64,000 nucleotides of DNA from Pedobacter fastidiosus. Lineage in GTDB: Bacteria; Bacteroidota; Bacteroidia; Sphingobacteriales; Sphingobacteriaceae. Position numbers and translations under genes: made by a program. The stretch's first letter is position 1, and each line of letters starts with the position of its first letter. The DNA lies in contig NZ_JACRYL010000004.1 of assembly GCF_014306625.1 (NCBI RefSeq), positions 124,001 through 188,000 of the forward strand. The letters run 5' to 3'. Under the pieces are notes generated by a model, which saw only the letters and a program-made list of their open reading frames with translations, searched no databases and had not been told where the DNA came from. Below, in pieces: positions 16,528-25,436 of the stretch.

Positions 16528-17010
16528 ATGAATACGATACTTCCTCCGCAAAATATTCCATCTAATGGGATTTCTATATTTTTAGCTGGAACAATTGATA
16601 TGGGAAATTCAATTGACTGGCAGCAATAGGTTGTTGAGAAATTGACAGCAGAGAAAGCTTTAAGCGGGCTAAATATATTTAATCTGCGGAGAAAAGATTG
16701 GGATAATAGCTGGACTCAAAGTATTGATAATGAGCAATTTTGTGAACAGGTAAACTGGGAATTGGATGCTATGGAAAAAGCAGATATCATTTTGCTTTTC
16801 TTATCTGGCGAATCGAAATCTCCGATATCGATGATGGAACTCGGGTTGTTTGCCGATTCGGGTAAATTAATGGTTTGCTGTGAGGCTGGTTTTTGGAGAA
16901 AAGGGAATATAGATATTGTTTGCAAACGTAAGGGAATCCCACAATTTCAAATATTATCTGACTTAACCTCGGCAGTAATTTCTGATTTGAATAGTAGGGT
17001 AATTCGTTAA
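16528..17010 (+). pseudogene. Nucleoside 2-deoxyribosyltransferase-like gene interrupted by an amber stop
   Basis: From the ATG at 16528 the frame reads MNTILPPQNIPSNGISIFLAGTID... to Gln33, meets TAG at 16627-16629, then continues in the same frame for 127 codons with coherent family sequence (VVEKLTA, NLRRKDWDNSW, ADIILLFLSGESKSPISMMELGLFA) to a stop at 17008. The frame is not shifted, so a single CAG-to-TAG change would explain it. The family (Nuc_deoxyri_tr2-like) is about 160 aa, which fits the joined length. A TTG at 16642 could start a truncated protein lacking the FLAG substrate loop. Sequencing error or suppression are alternatives. Confidence 0.75.
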
Positions 17011-17024
17011 GTTAAATATAAACA

Positions 17025-17597
17025 ATGATGAAATACGATATAGATTGGTTAATTCAAGAAACCGAGAATAAAAAAGTCGATTTCTTAATGTTTTGGGGGC
17101 ACCAGAAAAGCAGGGATAGTTCTATCATTAAAACTTGCTTGAGCCAATGGTGGGAGGCAACTTTTATGGAAAATGGCTTAAGCTATTTAACTGCTGAACA
17201 TTATATGATGGCCAAAAAAGCAAGGTTATTTAACGATGAGGAGGTTTTTGAGAAGATCTTAACCAAAAAATTGCCTAAAGATGTAAAGGATTTAGGGCGA
17301 CAAATTAAAAATTTTGATGCCTCAAAATGGGATGCTTATAAATTTGAAATCGTAAGGCAAGGTAATTTTCTCAAATTTTCTCAAAATGAAGATTTAAAGT
17401 CGTTCTTACTACAAACAAAAAATAAGGTTCTGGTAGAGGCAAGTCCTGTGGATTTGATTTGGGGAATAGGTTTAGCGGAGGATGATTTCAATGCAAGAAT
17501 TCCTAAGAATTGGAAAGGCGAAAATTTGTTGGGCTTTGCCTTGATGGAAGTGAGGGATGAGATTTATACTAAATATTTAGATTATGAGCGCAGTTAA
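17025..17597 (+). CDS. NADAR (YbiA-like) family protein
   Basis: This is a 190-aa NADAR-domain protein. The family includes YbiA/RibX-type N-glycosidases and enzymes that remove ADP-ribose from guanine in DNA. Visible family features are MFWGHQKS near 22-29, LSQWWEATF, YLTAEHYMMAKKARLF near 60 with its Glu, RQIKNFDASKWD near 90, ASPVDLIWGIGL near 145 and WKGENLLGFALMEVRD near 163. Placement in an NAD-salvage operon fits a role in ADP-ribose or NAD-derived damage handling; that link is inference. It overlaps the following DUF2971 gene by 14 bases. Confidence 0.88.
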   Translation: MMKYDIDWLIQETENKKVDFLMFWGHQKSRDSSIIKTCLSQWWEATFMENGLSYLTAEHYMMAKKARLFNDEEVFEKILTKKLPKDVKDLGRQIKNFDASKWDAYKFEIVRQGNFLKFSQNEDLKSFLLQTKNKVLVEASPVDLIWGIGLAEDDFNARIPKNWKGENLLGFALMEVRDEIYTKYLDYERS

Positions 17598-18438
17598 ACT
17601 TATTGATGAACTTAAATTACCGCCATCTCTTTATAAATACAGATATTATTATCAAGATTCTATTCAGAAAAAGGTTTCAGCAGCTGTGAGTTCATTATAT
17701 TCTATGGAATTGTACATTCCTTCTGCTGATACTTTTAATGATCCTTACGATTCAGCAATACCTTTTCGATATAATCCAAATGATTTAACAGAAGAAAATA
17801 TCTATAAAAAGTGTTTACAATTAGCTGGACAACAATTTCCTAACGAATCTGCTGAATTTTTGCAAAATTACGCATATAAGAATCATAGAAAAGGCCTTTT
17901 AAATAACCCAGATCATATAGAACAGTTTGACATTGATACCTTTAAGAGATCTTGTAAAGATTTTGGAATATTTTGTTTAACTGAAGACCCAGTGAATACA
18001 TTGATGTGGTCGTATTACGCAGATTCTCATTATGGTATTTGCATTGGTTATGATACCGAAAAACTTATTTCCTCTAAAATCTTTGGAATGGGTGGGAAAG
18101 TTATTTACAGAGATAATTTTCCTTTAATTCCTCTCTTTCCTGATGAGAACCACCATCACTTTCTTAATTTATTTTACACTAAATGGAATGTCTGGTCACA
18201 TGAAAATGAGTATAGATTGTTACATACTTATAAAAACGGCAAAGTACATAAAATTGATTCTGAGTTTATTACAGAGGTAATTCTCGGATGTAAATTCAGA
18301 GAAGAGGATAAGCTTCCATTTGCTGAAAAATTGATAAAAATTTATCCTCATATTCTTGTAAGTGAGATTAAGATGAATAAGGAGAAATTTGAATTGGAGA
18401 AAAAAGAAGTCATAAATGGTAAGAGTACTCTTTTTTAA
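17584..18438 (+). CDS. DUF2971 family protein
   Basis: This 284-aa protein matches the DUF2971 pattern: LYKYRYY near 16, DTFNDPYDS near 50, IFCLTEDPVNTLMWSYYADSHYGICIGYD at about 136-160 and WSHENEYRLLHTY near 205. DUF2971 proteins are of unknown biochemical function and are frequent in defence-associated and stress loci. The gene overlaps the end of the NADAR gene and so is translated from the same message. Nothing in the sequence shows a membrane segment or signal peptide. Confidence 0.82.
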   Translation: MSAVKLIDELKLPPSLYKYRYYYQDSIQKKVSAAVSSLYSMELYIPSADTFNDPYDSAIPFRYNPNDLTEENIYKKCLQLAGQQFPNESAEFLQNYAYKNHRKGLLNNPDHIEQFDIDTFKRSCKDFGIFCLTEDPVNTLMWSYYADSHYGICIGYDTEKLISSKIFGMGGKVIYRDNFPLIPLFPDENHHHFLNLFYTKWNVWSHENEYRLLHTYKNGKVHKIDSEFITEVILGCKFREEDKLPFAEKLIKIYPHILVSEIKMNKEKFELEKKEVINGKSTLF

Positions 18439-18468
18439 ATTTAACAATATTTATATTGAATTTCAATC

Positions 18469-19200
18469 ATGAGAACATTAGTTATCGGAGATATTCACGG
18501 CGGTTTAAAGGGTTTGATCCAATTATTTCAAAGAGCCGAAATTACGCCAAATGATAAATTAATTTTTCTTGGCGATTATGTTGATGGTTGGAGTGAGGCT
18601 GCTCAAACCATCGATTATCTTTTGAAATTGGAAGAAAACCATCAATGTATTTTTATCAGGGGAAACCACGATGTTTGGTGTTACGATTGGCTGAAGAAAG
18701 CGACAATCGATGAGGTTTGGTATCTCCACGGAGGAAAAGAAACAATAAAAAGTTACGAGAACTTAGAAAATTCTGCAAAGCAAAATCATTTAAATTTCTT
18801 TGAGCGGATGAAAGATTATTACATCGATGAACAGAATAATCTATTCATTCATGCAGGTTTTTCCTCTATGCATGGTCCAGAAAAAGAACGCTATTCATCA
18901 AATTATTCTTGGGATAGAACCCTTTGGGAAATGGCGATTACCATGGACACCAGAATTAAGAAAGATTCTGCATTGTACCCAAAGAGGTTGCTGCTTTTTA
19001 ACGAAATATACATTGGCCACACACCAACACTTTATTACAATGAAGATATTCCGATGAACGGATGCAATGTTTGGAACATTGATACAGGCGCTGCATTTAC
19101 CGGAAAATTAACTGGCTTAGATATTAATACAAAACAGTTTTGGCAAAGCGATTCACTTCAAAAGCTTTATCCAAACGAAAAAGGAAGAAATAAAAATTAA
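18469..19200 (+). CDS. Calcineurin-like metallophosphoesterase
   Basis: This 243-aa phosphoesterase of the PPP/diadenosine-tetraphosphatase type has the metal-ligand motifs GDIHGG near 7, LGDYVDGWS near 39, RGNHDVW near 63, HAGFSS near 128 and YIGHTP near 187, all intact. In this operon a nucleotide substrate such as a dinucleoside polyphosphate or an NAD breakdown product is possible, but protein phosphatase activity cannot be excluded. It lies 30 bases after DUF2971 and 17 bases before nadV. Confidence 0.85.
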   Translation: MRTLVIGDIHGGLKGLIQLFQRAEITPNDKLIFLGDYVDGWSEAAQTIDYLLKLEENHQCIFIRGNHDVWCYDWLKKATIDEVWYLHGGKETIKSYENLENSAKQNHLNFFERMKDYYIDEQNNLFIHAGFSSMHGPEKERYSSNYSWDRTLWEMAITMDTRIKKDSALYPKRLLLFNEIYIGHTPTLYYNEDIPMNGCNVWNIDTGAAFTGKLTGLDINTKQFWQSDSLQKLYPNEKGRNKN

Positions 19201-19217
19201 CAATAAAACATAAAACC

Positions 19218-20675
19218 ATGAATCCATTATTATTAACAGATGGCTATAAAGTAGATCATCGCAGGCAATACCCAGACAACACAACCTTAGTTTATTCTAA
19301 CTGGACACCAAGAAAAAGCCGATTGGAAAATGTAAGCCATGTCGTTTTATTTGGCTTGCAATATTTTATTAAGAAATACATTATTGAAGATTTCAATCAG
19401 AATTTCTTTGCGCAGCCAAAAGAAGATATCCTAAAAAAATACGCTCGTAGAATAAATAATTATTTAGGCGAAAATTTGGTTGGAACAGAACATATTGGCG
19501 ATTTGCACGATTTAGGCTATATCCCGATGGTTTTTAAATCGCTACCAGAGGGCGCTGAAGTTCCTTTGCGGGTACCCATGTTTACCATGTACAACACCAA
19601 ACCAGAATTTTTCTGGCTAACTAATTATTTCGAAACATTACTTTCTGCGGTGGTTTGGTTGCCATGCAATTCTGCTACCGTTGCGAAACAATACAGAATA
19701 ATATTGGATAAATATGCCGCTGAAACGTCGTCTGTTCCTGAATTTGTGGATTGGCAAGGTCACGATTTTTCGATGCGTGGCATGGGCGGAATAGAAGCTG
19801 CTATAACTTCGGCGGCTGGTCATTTATTAAGTTTTACAGGTACAGATACCATTCCTGCCATCGAGTTTCTGGAAGAATACTACAATGCAAATTCCGATTT
19901 GGAGCTGATTGGCGGATCGGTAGCCGCAACCGAGCACTCGGTAATGTGTATGGGTACAAACACCGGCGAATTGGAAACTTTTAAACGTTTAATTTTAGAA
20001 GTTTATCCGAAAGGAATTGTTTCCATAGTTTCTGATACTTGGGATTTATGGAAAGTTTTAACCGAATATTTGCCTCAATTAAAGGAAAATATTATTGCAA
20101 GACCAGGTAAAGTTGTTATCCGTCCAGATTCTGGGGATCCTGTTGATATTATTTGCGGTAACCCTAATGGTAAAAACGAGAACGAGCGAAAAGGTGTTAT
20201 TGAGCTGCTTTGGGATGTTTTTGGCGGCAAAACCAACGATAAGGGTTTTAAGGAGCTGGTTCCACAAATCGGTGCAATTTACGGCGATAGCATTACAACA
20301 GAGCGTGCAACACAAATTTGCGAAAAATTAAAGACTAAAGGTTTTGCATCAACAAATGTGGTTTTCGGCATTGGTTCGTTTACCTATCAGTATAACACGA
20401 GAGATACTTTTGGCTTTGCCATGAAAGCAACTTACGGTGAAGTAGATGGCGTTGGTAGAGAGATTTTCAAAGATCCAATTACTGATGATGGTACTAAAAA
20501 ATCGGCAAAGGGATTACTCCAGATTTTTAAAAATGCTGCTGGCGAATACGAACTGAAAGATCAGTGTACTTGGGAGGAAGAAGCGCAGGGCGAATTGAAA
20601 GAAGTTTTTAGAGATGGCAAACTATTGATCGATTATTCTCTTGCTGAAATTAGAGAAAGGCTAAAGAATAGTTAA
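19218..20675 (+). CDS. nadV: Nicotinamide phosphoribosyltransferase (NAMPT)
   Basis: NadV makes nicotinamide mononucleotide from nicotinamide and PRPP, allowing NAD recycling without deamidation. The 485-aa protein has the NAMPT pattern: LLTDGYKVDHRRQYPDNT at the N terminus, DFSMRGMGG near 190, ATEHSVMCMG near 236 containing the catalytic histidine, the phosphate-binding IRPDSGDP near 303 and YQYNTRDTFGFAMKAT near 392. It is the last gene of the NrtR-controlled operon whose first gene supplies PRPP, and is followed at once by a terminator. Adenylylation of NMN would need an enzyme encoded elsewhere. Confidence 0.95.
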   Translation: MNPLLLTDGYKVDHRRQYPDNTTLVYSNWTPRKSRLENVSHVVLFGLQYFIKKYIIEDFNQNFFAQPKEDILKKYARRINNYLGENLVGTEHIGDLHDLGYIPMVFKSLPEGAEVPLRVPMFTMYNTKPEFFWLTNYFETLLSAVVWLPCNSATVAKQYRIILDKYAAETSSVPEFVDWQGHDFSMRGMGGIEAAITSAAGHLLSFTGTDTIPAIEFLEEYYNANSDLELIGGSVAATEHSVMCMGTNTGELETFKRLILEVYPKGIVSIVSDTWDLWKVLTEYLPQLKENIIARPGKVVIRPDSGDPVDIICGNPNGKNENERKGVIELLWDVFGGKTNDKGFKELVPQIGAIYGDSITTERATQICEKLKTKGFASTNVVFGIGSFTYQYNTRDTFGFAMKATYGEVDGVGREIFKDPITDDGTKKSAKGLLQIFKNAAGEYELKDQCTWEEEAQGELKEVFRDGKLLIDYSLAEIRERLKNS

Positions 20676-20687
20676 CTTCGCCAAGTT

Positions 20688-20727
20688 TTAATCGACTAGC
20701 TTTTTTGTTGGTCGATTAATTTTTTTT
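20688..20727 (+). terminator. Rho-independent terminator after nadV
   Basis: Perfect 9-bp stem TTAATCGAC (20688-20696) / GTCGATTAA (20711-20719) with a 14-base loop, followed by eight T (20720-20727). It ends the NAD-salvage operon. Confidence 0.85.
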
Positions 20728-20737
20728 AAAGATTACC

Positions 20738-21142
20738 ATGCAAGAAAATTCCAATTTTAACCATCAGGCAGATATAGTTAATAGTGCCACTAGATTTATA
20801 AATTCTTGGTTTAAGCAATCAAAATCGATTACTGAAGAATTGAATGATTTTTTCATTCTTCCAAATGGCAAAGTAATTGGTAAGGATGTGATCCTTAGTA
20901 GACTGAAAGGTATCTTCGGTAAATCTGACGAATATGTTGGTGGAAGGTATGATATTATTGATGTTAATTTAGAATTGCTGAGCAATGGTAAAGGAATGGG
21001 ATTTGTTGAAGGCGTTGCGGGTTATAGAGATGTACTTCAAAAAGAATCAAAGATAGTAAGCGGACCATTTAAACTTTTTTTCGCTTTGCAGGGTAGAGAA
21101 TGGAAGATTGTTAATATTGAATTTCCGGGGTTTATTTATTAA
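20738..21142 (+). CDS. Small protein, possibly NTF2/SnoaL-like
   Basis: This 134-aa protein has no signal peptide. An N-terminal helix, then FFILPNGKVIGKDVILSRLKGIF, a middle strand region and FKLFFALQGREWKIVNIEFPGFIY at the end resemble the helix-then-curved-sheet order of NTF2-like (SnoaL/DUF4440) domains, but there is no diagnostic motif, so the assignment is tentative. It stands alone between the nadV terminator and a thioredoxin-like lipoprotein gene. Confidence 0.55.
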   Translation: MQENSNFNHQADIVNSATRFINSWFKQSKSITEELNDFFILPNGKVIGKDVILSRLKGIFGKSDEYVGGRYDIIDVNLELLSNGKGMGFVEGVAGYRDVLQKESKIVSGPFKLFFALQGREWKIVNIEFPGFIY

Positions 21143-21194
21143 TAAACTATCCTTTTAGTTTTTTATTTGTAGATTGTTATTCTTTATTGAAATT

Positions 21195-22025
21195 ATGAGA
21201 AATCTACTTATTATTATTTGCGTTTCAACATTAGTTTCTTGTAATCAAAACTCAAAAACTATCAAGTTAGATGACAGTGTTGCAGTGGTTGCTCCAATGA
21301 AAAAAGACTTATCAAATGTAGGTCAGCCGCAATTCCCATTATCAGAAATAACTAAAGATTTTCTTACTTATTGGACCTATCATACGCACTATGTTAAACT
21401 TTATAATAAATTTTTGGCTTTTGACGAAGCTGGAAAGGAAATCAAAAAATTAGCTTTTCTTGAAAAATTGAAGTCTGGCAATTATCTACCGTTGTTGTTA
21501 AACTCTAAAAATGACACCTTAAATTATAAATTAACTAAAATTCCTGCAAAATCGTTTAAAGATTTATCATCTGTGATTAGCAATGATGCAATTACTGAAA
21601 TTAAACATTTTAAATTGGAAGGTAAACCAGTTCCACCTTTCAAGTTCAAAGATGTTAACGGAATCGAATATTCATCAGCCAATACAAGAGGGAAAATTGT
21701 GCTTTTTAAATGCTGGTTTATTGGTTGTGTGGCCTGTGTAAAAGAAATGCCAAAATTAAATCAGCTTGTAGCTTTCTATAAAAATAGAAAAGATATTGTT
21801 TTTATAAGTTTGGCGCCAGATAACGACAAAGCCTTAAAAGAGTTTTTTACCAAAACAAAATTCGATTATAGTATTGTTGGTAATCAAGATCAGTATATTT
21901 CTAAAGTTCTAGATGTTAATATATTTCCAACGCACATTATAATTAGTAAGATTGGAAATATCGTTAGCGTAGTAAATAATGGTGATGATGTTGAAACAAT
22001 TTTGAATGCCCAAGCCAAGCTATAA
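21195..22025 (+). CDS. TlpA-like thioredoxin-fold lipoprotein
   Basis: This 276-aa protein has a lipoprotein signal (MRNLLIIICVSTLVSCNQ, Cys at 16). The N-terminal 130 residues are unassigned; the C-terminal part is a TlpA/ResA-type thioredoxin fold with KGKIVLFKCWF-type strand, the CxxC active site GCVACVKEMPKL near 182-193, and FPTHIIISKIG carrying the cis-proline near 257. It is probably a periplasmic or surface disulfide reductase. The upstream ATG at 21174 is not used here because it precedes the signal peptide with an acidic residue. Confidence 0.85.
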   Translation: MRNLLIIICVSTLVSCNQNSKTIKLDDSVAVVAPMKKDLSNVGQPQFPLSEITKDFLTYWTYHTHYVKLYNKFLAFDEAGKEIKKLAFLEKLKSGNYLPLLLNSKNDTLNYKLTKIPAKSFKDLSSVISNDAITEIKHFKLEGKPVPPFKFKDVNGIEYSSANTRGKIVLFKCWFIGCVACVKEMPKLNQLVAFYKNRKDIVFISLAPDNDKALKEFFTKTKFDYSIVGNQDQYISKVLDVNIFPTHIIISKIGNIVSVVNNGDDVETILNAQAKL

Positions 22026-22064
22026 TATTAATTGCTTTCAATTTTCCACTATCCATATTTTTTC

Positions 22065-22072
22065 TATCTTTG
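22065..22072 (+). promoter_or_regulatory. Possible -7 box immediately ahead of the BatA gene
   Basis: TATCTTTG matches TAnnTTTG and ends 7 bases before the ATG at 22080; a TTTTC run about 18 bases upstream is only a weak -33 box. If real, transcription would start at or next to the start codon, giving a nearly leaderless mRNA. Confidence 0.3.
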
Positions 22073-22079
22073 ATTTTTA

Positions 22080-24119
22080 ATGAATTTCCTTTATCCGGGC
22101 TTTCTTTTCGCACTATTATCGGTTGCTATCCCGGTCATTATTCATTTATTCAATTTTAGGAAATTTAAAAAGGTTCATTTCTCTAATGTTCAGCTTTTAA
22201 AGGAAGTAGAGCAACAAAATTCTTCAAGAGAGAAACTCAAAAATCTACTCATTTTACTTTCCAGAATTTTAGCCATAATCTTTTTGGTATTGGCATTTGC
22301 CCAACCTTACATTCCCCAAAACAATCAAAAAAATAGTGGACTAAATAATTCGGTCAGTATTTATATTGATAATTCATATAGTATGGAAGCCGTTAATAAA
22401 GATGGCAACTTACTTGATGAAGCTAAAAGAAGAGCTAAAGAATTAATTAAGGGTTTTGGATTAAATGATCGTTTCCAGCTCTTAACCAACGATTTTGAAG
22501 GCAAGCATCAGCGATTGCTTAATGAGGAAGAATTTTTGAAAGCCTTAGATGATGTCAAAATTTCATCAGTTTCTCGAAATCTTCAGCAAATTTTAAACCG
22601 ACAAGGAAATGTTTTAACGGGTTCGGAAAATAAATACAGTTTTGTAATCTCCGATTTTCAGAAAAACATTTCAACAAATCACAAGCTTGAAACTAAACCA
22701 GAGATTCAGTATTCATTTTTAAAACTAAACGCAACAACTTTGCCCAATGTTGCTGTAGATAGTGTTTGGGCACTTTCGCCAAACCACCAGCCCGGTGCAA
22801 ACGAGAAAATAGTAGTACAGTTAAAAAACTATTCGGATGAAGAAGCCGTAAACATTCCTTTGAAGTTGAACATCAACAATCAACAGAAAGGTTTAAGCTC
22901 GGTAAGTATTCCGGCAGGGAAGATAAAAAGAGATACCTTGAGTTTTTCAGGATTAAAATCAGGTTGGCAAAAAGGAATTATAACGATTAAAGATTTTCCG
23001 GTAACTTTTGATGATTCTCTTTCTTTCAGTTTTAAAGTTGATGAAAATTTACCTGTATTAAGCATCAATGGAGCAACCGCAGGAAATTACATTAAATCTC
23101 TTTTTGGAGTTGATCCATATTATAAACTTACCGAAAATGCAGAAACTAATGTTAACTATAGCGGTTTCTCCAACTTTGGTTTAATTGTATTAAACGGATT
23201 AAAAAATCCTTCGACTGGCTTGGCGCAACAGCTCAAAACTTATTTAAATACTGGTGGTTCTGTGGTAATATTTCCAGATCTTGATGCTGACATTCAAAAT
23301 TACAATTCATTTTTGAGCAACCTTTCCTTGCCCAATATCCAAGCCTTAAACACTATAGCTACTAAGGTTGACAAAATAGATTTAGAAAATCCCATTTTCA
23401 AAACTGTATTTGAGCAGGTTCCTAAAAATTTAGATTTACCAACAGTTAACCGGTATTTTTCTTTCGCAGAGAATAACAAATCGAACAAAGAGAATATTAT
23501 GGAACTGCCGGGTGGAAAATTGTTTGTTGCGAAATATGGAATTGGTAGTGGGCAAATTTATTTGTCAGCTACAGGTTTAAATGCAAACGATGGAAACTTT
23601 GCACGTCACCCCGTTTTTGTGCCCTTAATGTATCGCCTAGCTTTAAATGGCGGACAGGAGCAAAAATTATATTCCAGTTTGGGCAACGATAATGCCTTAA
23701 CGAGTAAGCAGATCAGCTTGGGTAAAAATCAAACTTTAAAACTTACTTCTAAAAATTTCGAAGCGATTCCTGAAGTCCGTCAGGCAGGTGGAAAAACAAT
23801 TATTTATACGGCCGATCAAATAAAAACCGCTGGCTTTTACAATCTGGAATTAGCCGATTCATTACTGGCAGTTTATAGTTTTAATAATAGCAGAACAGAA
23901 TCTGATCTGCATTATCTAAGTAAAACCGAGTTAGATCATTTGGCTGAAAAAAGTAATCTGAAGATATTCGATACGGATAAAGATGCCGTAAAATTAATTG
24001 CTGGCGGAAACAAAATCGGACAGACTTTATGGAAACTTTGTCTAATTTTGTCGCTGATTTTTATTGCAATCGAAATTTTGCTCATCAGATTTTTTAATAA
24101 CCCTAAAAAAACAATATGA
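22080..24119 (+). CDS. BatA-domain / vWA membrane protein
   Basis: This 679-aa inner-membrane protein starts with the BatA N-terminal pattern (FLYPGFLFALLSVAIPVIIHLFNFRKFKKVHFSN), with two membrane helices at about 5-25 and 57-78. A vWA domain follows, with MIDAS SIYIDNSYSMEA near 95; then a long periplasmic or cytoplasmic region and a final helix near 650-670. The family occurs in Bacteroidota beside BatB-E and MoxR, but is often seen alone next to the dihydroorotase-like gene, as here. The stop overlaps the next start by ATGA, so the two genes are translationally coupled. Confidence 0.87.
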   Translation: MNFLYPGFLFALLSVAIPVIIHLFNFRKFKKVHFSNVQLLKEVEQQNSSREKLKNLLILLSRILAIIFLVLAFAQPYIPQNNQKNSGLNNSVSIYIDNSYSMEAVNKDGNLLDEAKRRAKELIKGFGLNDRFQLLTNDFEGKHQRLLNEEEFLKALDDVKISSVSRNLQQILNRQGNVLTGSENKYSFVISDFQKNISTNHKLETKPEIQYSFLKLNATTLPNVAVDSVWALSPNHQPGANEKIVVQLKNYSDEEAVNIPLKLNINNQQKGLSSVSIPAGKIKRDTLSFSGLKSGWQKGIITIKDFPVTFDDSLSFSFKVDENLPVLSINGATAGNYIKSLFGVDPYYKLTENAETNVNYSGFSNFGLIVLNGLKNPSTGLAQQLKTYLNTGGSVVIFPDLDADIQNYNSFLSNLSLPNIQALNTIATKVDKIDLENPIFKTVFEQVPKNLDLPTVNRYFSFAENNKSNKENIMELPGGKLFVAKYGIGSGQIYLSATGLNANDGNFARHPVFVPLMYRLALNGGQEQKLYSSLGNDNALTSKQISLGKNQTLKLTSKNFEAIPEVRQAGGKTIIYTADQIKTAGFYNLELADSLLAVYSFNNSRTESDLHYLSKTELDHLAEKSNLKIFDTDKDAVKLIAGGNKIGQTLWKLCLILSLIFIAIEILLIRFFNNPKKTI

Positions 24120-25372
24120 ATCTCCTTGTTAAGAACATAACAATCGTCGATCCGCAAAGTAATTTTAACAAACAGCAATGCGATTTGCGGGTAGTTGATG
24201 GTAAAATTAAAAACATAGGCAAACTCGAAGCCGAAAAAAACGAATCTGTTTTTGATGCTGAAGGTGCTTTCTTAACTCCTGGATTTTTCGATTTAAACTG
24301 CGTTGCCGGAGATCCTGGTTACGAAACCAAAGAAGATATTGAAACATTAACGGCAACCGCCAAAGCGGGAGGTTTTACAGGGTTGGCCTTATTGCCTCAG
24401 GCAAATCCAGTGGTACAATCAAAATCTCAGGTAGAATACATTATCAATAAAGCAAAAAACAATCTGGTTGATGTAATGCCGATTGGTGCCATTAGTCAAA
24501 ATAGAGAGGCTAAAGAACTTGCCGAGCTCTTTGATATGCAAAGAGCAGGTGCGGTGGCCTTTTCTGATGGAGATCGGGCATTGCAAGATGATGGTTTTAT
24601 GAGTCGGGCTTTGCAATACGCCAAAGGTTTCGACGCTTTATTAATGGTTTATCCCGAAAACAAATCGATTGCTGGGAAATCGCAAATTAACGAGAGCAAA
24701 AATTCTGTACTTTTAGGTATGAAAGGTTTGCCTGCCTTGGCAGAAGAAATGCATATTGCCCGCGATATTTTCTTGGCCACTTATAACGAAACTAAAATTC
24801 ACATCAATAATATTTCTACAGCGGGTTCAGTTTCGCTAATTCGTAAAGCCAAAAAGGATGGCGTTCAAGTTACTTGCGATGTAACAGCGCATCATTTGGT
24901 ATTTACCGAAGAGCTTTTAAATGATTTTGATAGCAATTATAAGGTAAAACCACCATTGCGAGGTAAAGCCGATGTTAAGGCCTTAATTGCAGGTTTAAAA
25001 GACGGAACAATAGATGCAATTACTTCTCAGCATCGCCCAGAAGAAATAGAATTTAAAAGTGTTGAATTTGAAATTGCCCATTATGGAATCATTGCTTTGC
25101 AAACCGTTTTGCCATTATTGTTAAAGGCTGGATTGGATGTAAGTTTAATTGCCGAGAAATTAGCCATTAACCCACGTAAATTATTAAATTTAAATATTCC
25201 GGTAATTGAAGAAGGTGCAGAGGCAAATTTCACAGTTTTCGCTACTGATGAGAAATGGATGTACAATGCTTCTAGCAATTATTCGAAATCGGCTAATAAT
25301 CCGCTAATGGGTACCGAATTGACTGGAAAAGTAATACTAGTATATAACAACAATCAATACCAAGAAAACTAA
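24116..25372 (+). CDS. Dihydroorotase-like protein lacking catalytic residues
   Basis: This 418-aa amidohydrolase-fold protein is clearly related to dihydroorotase (PyrC) over its whole length. At the position where active enzymes have DxHxHxRxPG, it reads FFDLNCVAGDPGYETKED, so both metal-ligand histidines and the Arg are gone. The catalytic TDHAPH-type motif is replaced by ITSQHRPEEIEF near 303. VTCDVTAHHLVF near 258 and VKPPLRG near 281 remain. It is therefore probably a non-catalytic paralogue, analogous to PyrX-type dihydroorotase-like subunits that support aspartate transcarbamoylase. Coupled to the BatA gene by overlap. Confidence 0.85.
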   Translation: MNLLVKNITIVDPQSNFNKQQCDLRVVDGKIKNIGKLEAEKNESVFDAEGAFLTPGFFDLNCVAGDPGYETKEDIETLTATAKAGGFTGLALLPQANPVVQSKSQVEYIINKAKNNLVDVMPIGAISQNREAKELAELFDMQRAGAVAFSDGDRALQDDGFMSRALQYAKGFDALLMVYPENKSIAGKSQINESKNSVLLGMKGLPALAEEMHIARDIFLATYNETKIHINNISTAGSVSLIRKAKKDGVQVTCDVTAHHLVFTEELLNDFDSNYKVKPPLRGKADVKALIAGLKDGTIDAITSQHRPEEIEFKSVEFEIAHYGIIALQTVLPLLLKAGLDVSLIAEKLAINPRKLLNLNIPVIEEGAEANFTVFATDEKWMYNASSNYSKSANNPLMGTELTGKVILVYNNNQYQEN

Positions 25373-25436
25373 AAGTTAAAAGACTAAAGCTGAAAGCTAT
25401 CTTAGGTCTTAATACTAAATACTTGATACTAATAAA

